From assembly GCA_945906835.1 (NCBI GenBank), contig CAMDRL010000053.1:1-8321 (forward strand): a stretch of 8,321 nt of DNA, read 5' to 3'. The notes under the pieces are model-generated. The model made no database searches and had not been told where the DNA came from. It saw nothing but the letters and a program-made list of their open reading frames with translations. Below, one piece after another: positions 5,820-8,321 of this stretch. The DNA is from Rickettsia typhi (lineage in GTDB: Bacteria > Pseudomonadota > Alphaproteobacteria > Rickettsiales > UBA1997). Made by a program: the position numbers and the translations under genes. Each line of letters begins with the position of its first letter. Within the stretch, counting starts at the first letter, position 1.

Positions 5820-5946
5820 TATACTAAATCTAAAATTTATTGATATTTCTTGATTTGGTATATCAGGGATCCCCATAAAGTGGGACACACCTAATGGTTC
5901 GTAAAAATAAATCTATACCATATCTAAAGATTTAAGATTTGGTATA
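5820..5946. repeat. 127-bp hairpin-rich MITE-like repeat, copy 2
   Basis: It has the same length and orientation as the unit at 3786-3912, with roughly a dozen substitutions and no net length change. The ends TATACTAAATCTAAA and GATTTGGTATA remain. The central palindromes have decayed: GGGGATCCCC has become AGGGATCCCC, the CCCCAC/GTGGGG stem now has CCCCAT/GTGGGA, and CGCACC/GGTGCG has become CACACC/GGTTCG. The loss of stem pairing suggests this copy is older or unconstrained compared with the other. It starts exactly where readable IS630 transposase coding stops. Together with copy 1 it brackets the segment holding the toxin-like remnant, the small ORF, queF and the transposase remnant. Confidence 0.75.
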
Positions 5947-6240
5947 GTATATTTAAAGATGAAACTTGGTATTAGAAGCTGTATCGTAATGTGGAGATGA
6001 AACATATAACAATGAAACTGGAAGAGATGTTCGTACGGCAATCCAAGCACTGATATTGCAGATGCTATCTGTATTTCTTGGATCTCCTATGCATTCAATA
6101 ATACTATTCATAGCCTAGCTCCTTTTCAAGTTTTAAGACTGTCTGCTACTATTAAATTAGTAATCATTGCAAGGCTAGAATTTTTTTGGTAAATGTGTGA
6201 ATTTTATTAGAGGTGTCACTAAATAAATTTACTCGAGAAT
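5947..6240. other. Non-coding or eroded stretch downstream of glmM
   Basis: No family is recognised on either strand. The lost C-terminal half of the IS630 transposase was looked for and not found; no LPPYSPxLNPIE-type phrase appears. The forward strand has short open stretches such as GRDVRTAIQALILQML near 6020-6070, broken by stops in all frames. This may be another eroded gene. The only intact item is the minus-strand ORF at 5953-6111. An imperfect foldback around CTCGAG at 6222-6239 lies just beyond the glmM stop and could be a weak terminator. Confidence 0.4.
5953..6111 (-). CDS. Possible 52-residue ORF with strong Shine-Dalgarno sequence
   Basis: An ORF of 52 codons, beginning MNSIIECIGDPRNTDSICN and ending SNTKFHL. 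It is preceded on the minus strand by AAGGAG (complement of 6119-6124), seven bases before the ATG. That is the only consensus Shine-Dalgarno sequence at a plausible start in this window; hisG, virB6, queF and glmM have none. The protein has no recognised motif, signal peptide or membrane segment. It lies downstream of glmM on the same strand, 129 bases past its stop. It may be a genuine small gene, the surviving start of an inserted gene cut by the 127-bp repeat (its stop is only six bases from that repeat), or chance. Confidence 0.25.
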   Translation of the reverse strand: MNSIIECIGDPRNTDSICNISAWIAVRTSLPVSLLYVSSPHYDTASNTKFHL

Positions 6241-7581
6241 TTATCTTATTTTCTCAATAATTTCATCACAAATTCTTTCAATTAAATCTCTATCAGAGCC
6301 TTCAAGCATAACGCGAATTAAATTTTCAGTACCACTTTTACGCACTAAAATTCTGCCATCGCCATTTAGCTCTTTTTCTTTTTGAGCAATAAATTCTTTG
6401 ATAGAGTTTTCTTCTAATGGATTTTTTCTTCCTGCTTCAAATTTTACATTTTTTAAAATTTGTGGTGCTAATTGAAAAATATTTAACACTTCGCTGGCTG
6501 GTTTGTTAGATTCACATAAAATAGATAAAATCTGTAAAGCTGCAATTAAGCCATCTCCTGTTGTTGAATAGTCAGAAAGAACAATGTGACCAGATTGTTC
6601 ACCACCAAAATTACATTTATTTTTGCGCATTTCTTCCAACACATAACGATCACCAACTTGGGCGCGAATTGTTGAAATTCCGATATAGCGTAGGTAATTT
6701 TCTAAAGCTAAATTTGACATTTGAGTGATTACTACGGTGTCTTTTTTAAGATTTCCTTCATCATGTAGTTTTTCAGCAATTATAGCAATTAGCTTGTCTC
6801 CATCAATAGCTTGACCTTTTTCGTCAACAATTAATAAACGATCAGCATCGCCATCAAGAGCAATCCCAATATCAGCTTTTTCTTCAATAACTTTTTTGCA
6901 AAGCGCTTCGGGATGAGTTGAGCCACATTTTTCGTTAATATTAAATCCATCAGGGGTAATGCCAATTGAAATAACTTCAGCACCAAGCTCCCAGAGAATT
7001 TTTGGAGCAATATTGTAAGCAGCGCCATTAGCGCAATCGACAACTATTTTTAGATCAGTAAGGGTTTTATCTTTAGGGAAAGAGTTTTTAACAAATTCAA
7101 TGTAACGATTGCTGGCATCATCCAATCTTTTTACGCGACCTAACTTTTCTGGAGATGTCAAATATTGCGATATGTCGCTTTCAATCATGACTTCAATTTC
7201 CTTTTCTAATTGATCGCTTAATTTATTGCCGTCTCGAGTGAAGATTTTTATGCCATTATCGTAATAAGGATTATGGGAGGCAGAAATCATGATGCCAATA
7301 TCAGCGCGAATTGAGCGGGTAAGCATTGACACTGCGGGAGTTGGAACTGGGCCAACTAAAAATACATCCATACCAACGGCTGCCAAGCCAGCGGTGAGTG
7401 CGGGTTCAATTACATAGCCAGAAAGGCGGGTGTCTTTACCAATTACCACGCGATGACGGTGATTACCATCAGTAAATTTAGCCCCAATTGCTGTGCCAAT
7501 TTTTAAAGCAATTTCTGCAGTCATTGGAAATTTATTCACCGTGCCGCGTATACCATCTGTGCCGAAATATTTTTTTGTCAT
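6241..7581 (-). CDS. glmM: Phosphoglucosamine mutase
   Basis: GlmM interconverts glucosamine-6-phosphate and glucosamine-1-phosphate in the cytoplasm, feeding UDP-GlcNAc for peptidoglycan and lipopolysaccharide. It belongs to the alpha-D-phosphohexomutase family and has the normal full length of 446 residues. The N-terminus is YFGTDGIRGTVN (5-16). The phosphoserine loop MISASHNP (98-105) has the catalytic Ser102 in the same place as in E. coli. The metal-binding loop is DGDADR (243-248). The sugar loop GGEQSGH is at 326-332 and the C-terminal phosphate-binding loop RKSGTEN at 414-420. All four family loops are intact. The ATG at 7581 is chosen because the conserved YFGTDG follows at once. No Shine-Dalgarno sequence is visible. 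It follows alaS on the same strand across a 182-base gap filled largely by a repeat. A functional GlmM implies that the cell makes UDP-GlcNAc, so it probably keeps a wall or outer-membrane saccharide. Confidence 0.96.
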   Translation of the reverse strand: MTKKYFGTDGIRGTVNKFPMTAEIALKIGTAIGAKFTDGNHRHRVVIGKDTRLSGYVIEPALTAGLAAVGMDVFLVGPVPTPAVSMLTRSIRADIGIMISASHNPYYDNGIKIFTRDGNKLSDQLEKEIEVMIESDISQYLTSPEKLGRVKRLDDASNRYIEFVKNSFPKDKTLTDLKIVVDCANGAAYNIAPKILWELGAEVISIGITPDGFNINEKCGSTHPEALCKKVIEEKADIGIALDGDADRLLIVDEKGQAIDGDKLIAIIAEKLHDEGNLKKDTVVITQMSNLALENYLRYIGISTIRAQVGDRYVLEEMRKNKCNFGGEQSGHIVLSDYSTTGDGLIAALQILSILCESNKPASEVLNIFQLAPQILKNVKFEAGRKNPLEENSIKEFIAQKEKELNGDGRILVRKSGTENLIRVMLEGSDRDLIERICDEIIEKIR

Positions 7582-7620
7582 TTTTTAAAATTTTATTTTT
7601 TAGAAGACTGATTGTGCTGA

Positions 7621-7742
7621 TCTACCGCCCTCCCTTATCAAGGAGGGAAGAATTTAAAACTTCTTTCTTATAAAGAAGGATGCTTGAGCACCAAACTCGG
7701 TTTAGTTCCCCTCCTTGATAAGGAGGGGTTAGGGGCGGTAGA
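7621..7742. repeat. Palindromic repeat between alaS and glmM
   Basis: A 122-base unit with GC-rich inverted ends. The left end (7621-7649) begins TCTACCGCCCTCCC and contains CCTTATCAAGGAGGG. The right end (7706-7742) contains CTCCTTGATAAGGAGGGG and finishes TTAGGGGCGGTAGA. The left end lacks about eight bases present in the right (the complement of GGGGTTAG), so it has partly decayed. Each end is itself a small foldback around ATC or GAT, and the middle has CTTCTTT-CTTAT-AAAGAAG (7660-7678). The GC-rich ends contrast with the AT-rich genes. Units with TACCGCCCCTAACCCCTCCTTATCAAGG-type ends are, from memory, dispersed in several bacterial genomes. It fills the alaS-glmM gap and may affect read-through. 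Confidence 0.7.
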
Positions 7743-7756
7743 AGAAGCGCGCTTCT
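7743..7756. terminator. Perfect 14-bp palindrome just beyond the alaS stop
   Basis: AGAAGCGCGCTTCT is fully self-complementary and lies seven bases past the alaS stop, next to the outer end of the repeat at 7621-7742. On the plus strand it is followed by GTCTTTTTTATT, a terminator-like tail, but alaS reads the other way, where only TCTACCGCC follows. As an alaS terminator it is therefore weak. With no loop bases the stem could open only by losing central pairs. Confidence 0.3.
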
Positions 7757-7763
7757 GTCTTTT

Positions 7764-8321
7764 TTATTGAATCAATCCCTTCAAAACCTCAACCGCCTTC
7801 TTAATAGAATTTTTATCAACTCCACCACCCATCGCTAAATCTTTTTTCCCACCGCCACCTTTGCCACCAATAGCTTCAATTAATGGTGCAATAAGTTTAG
7901 CTGAATCAAATTTATCCAAAAGATCATCACTAATCGCCACCACAACTGCAACCTTATCTTCTTTACAGCCAAAAAGAGCAAAAATATGTGAATTTACAAA
8001 GTCTTTTTTAGCCTTTAATTCATTAGTAATTTCGCGTAAATCTTTGGCATCAATATCATAAAAAACATGATTTAACAAATTCACTTCAGCAACTTTTTCC
8101 GATTTTAAACCACTTAATCCAGAAATAAGAATTTGTTTTTTTAAGCGTTCAATTTCTTTGTCTTTTTGTTTCAATTCTTGTTGTAAATTTTCCAAAGAAT
8201 TTTCAAATTTCTTCTCTTGTTCGCGATTATATTCAATTGCATATAAACCTGTTTTAGCCTCAATTCTTCTAATTCCAGCAGCAATTCCTTTTTCAGAAAT
8301 TATTTTTAAAATTCCAATATC
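7764..8321 (-). CDS. alaS: Alanyl-tRNA synthetase, C-terminal part (continues past window edge)
   Basis: This is the last 185 codons of AlaRS, which charges tRNA-Ala and edits mischarged Ser and Gly. The reading frame is open from the window edge, so the 5' part lies beyond it; the internal Met at 8195 is not the start. The fragment begins DIGILKIISEKGIAAGIRRIEA, the end of the editing domain, just after where the metal-binding CxxxH motif would sit. A coiled-coil of about 40 residues follows (REQEKKFENSLENLQQEL..., KQKDKEIERLKKQ). The C-Ala/DHHA1 domain comes next, with VAVVVAISDDLL and the glycine-rich GGKGGGGKKDLAMGGG near the C-terminus, ending AVEVLKGLIQ. Nothing is damaged. It is upstream of glmM on the same strand, separated by a palindromic repeat. 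Confidence 0.95.
   Translation of the reverse strand, partial: DIGILKIISEKGIAAGIRRIEAKTGLYAIEYNREQEKKFENSLENLQQELKQKDKEIERLKKQILISGLSGLKSEKVAEVNLLNHVFYDIDAKDLREITNELKAKKDFVNSHIFALFGCKEDKVAVVVAISDDLLDKFDSAKLIAPLIEAIGGKGGGGKKDLAMGGGVDKNSIKKAVEVLKGLIQ

Noticed and set aside
3786..5946. CRISPR array from repeated palindromes
   Set aside because: There are only two copies of the 127-bp unit, 2 kb apart with genes between them, and no regular short repeats or spacers.
5105..5946. Active IS630 element
   Set aside because: Multiple stops, a frameshift, an insertion and the loss of the catalytic C-terminus rule out function.
3786..5946. Composite transposon carrying queF
   Set aside because: The flanking repeats have no coding capacity and the only transposase is a dead remnant inside. 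A deletion-prone island is supported better than a mobile unit.
7861..8061. 66-residue plus-strand ORF (and 7488-7673)
   Set aside because: One is antisense to alaS; the other spans the glmM start and the palindromic repeat.

Overview
This AT-rich window reads most naturally as an alphaproteobacterium of the Rickettsiales or a related host-associated lineage. The evidence is a very large signal-peptide-bearing VirB6/TrbL protein of the Rickettsiales type, strong A/T codon bias, almost no Shine-Dalgarno sequences, a decayed IS630 transposase and several families of palindromic intergenic repeats. The assignment is an inference from style and gene content. A short-form HisG would be unusual for classical Rickettsia, so a lineage that keeps amino-acid biosynthesis is likelier.

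Layout, left to right. A REPIN-like pair of inverted hairpins (15-120) precedes hisG (161-829, histidine biosynthesis). The 3' end and stop codon of hisG lie inside a second palindromic repeat (797-864). Next is a virB6/trbL-like type IV secretion gene (932-3778), alone without other secretion genes. A roughly 2.2 kb accessory stretch follows. It holds one copy of a 127-bp hairpin-rich repeat (3786-3912), a broken remnant perhaps from an AbiEii-type toxin (3963-4181), a 77-residue unknown ORF (4281-4514), queF (4554-5024, queuosine biosynthesis), a wrecked IS630 transposase (5105-5819) carrying a nested 160-bp palindromic MITE (5252-5411), and a second 127-bp repeat in the same orientation (5820-5946). 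From 5947 to 6240 nothing is recognised except a 52-codon minus-strand ORF with a textbook Shine-Dalgarno sequence.

The right end lies on the minus strand. It holds glmM (6241-7581, peptidoglycan and LPS precursor synthesis) and, upstream of it in transcription, the last 185 codons of alaS (7764 to the window edge). They are separated by a third type of palindromic repeat (7621-7742).

The intact genes are mostly housekeeping functions (hisG, queF, glmM, alaS) plus one secretion-channel subunit, and they do not form one pathway. The most unusual content is the mobile-DNA archaeology: at least five distinct palindromic repeats, one supplying coding sequence to hisG, one inserted into a transposase with a TA duplication, and one pair bracketing the queF segment. 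I see no clear evidence of a new defence or metabolic system.
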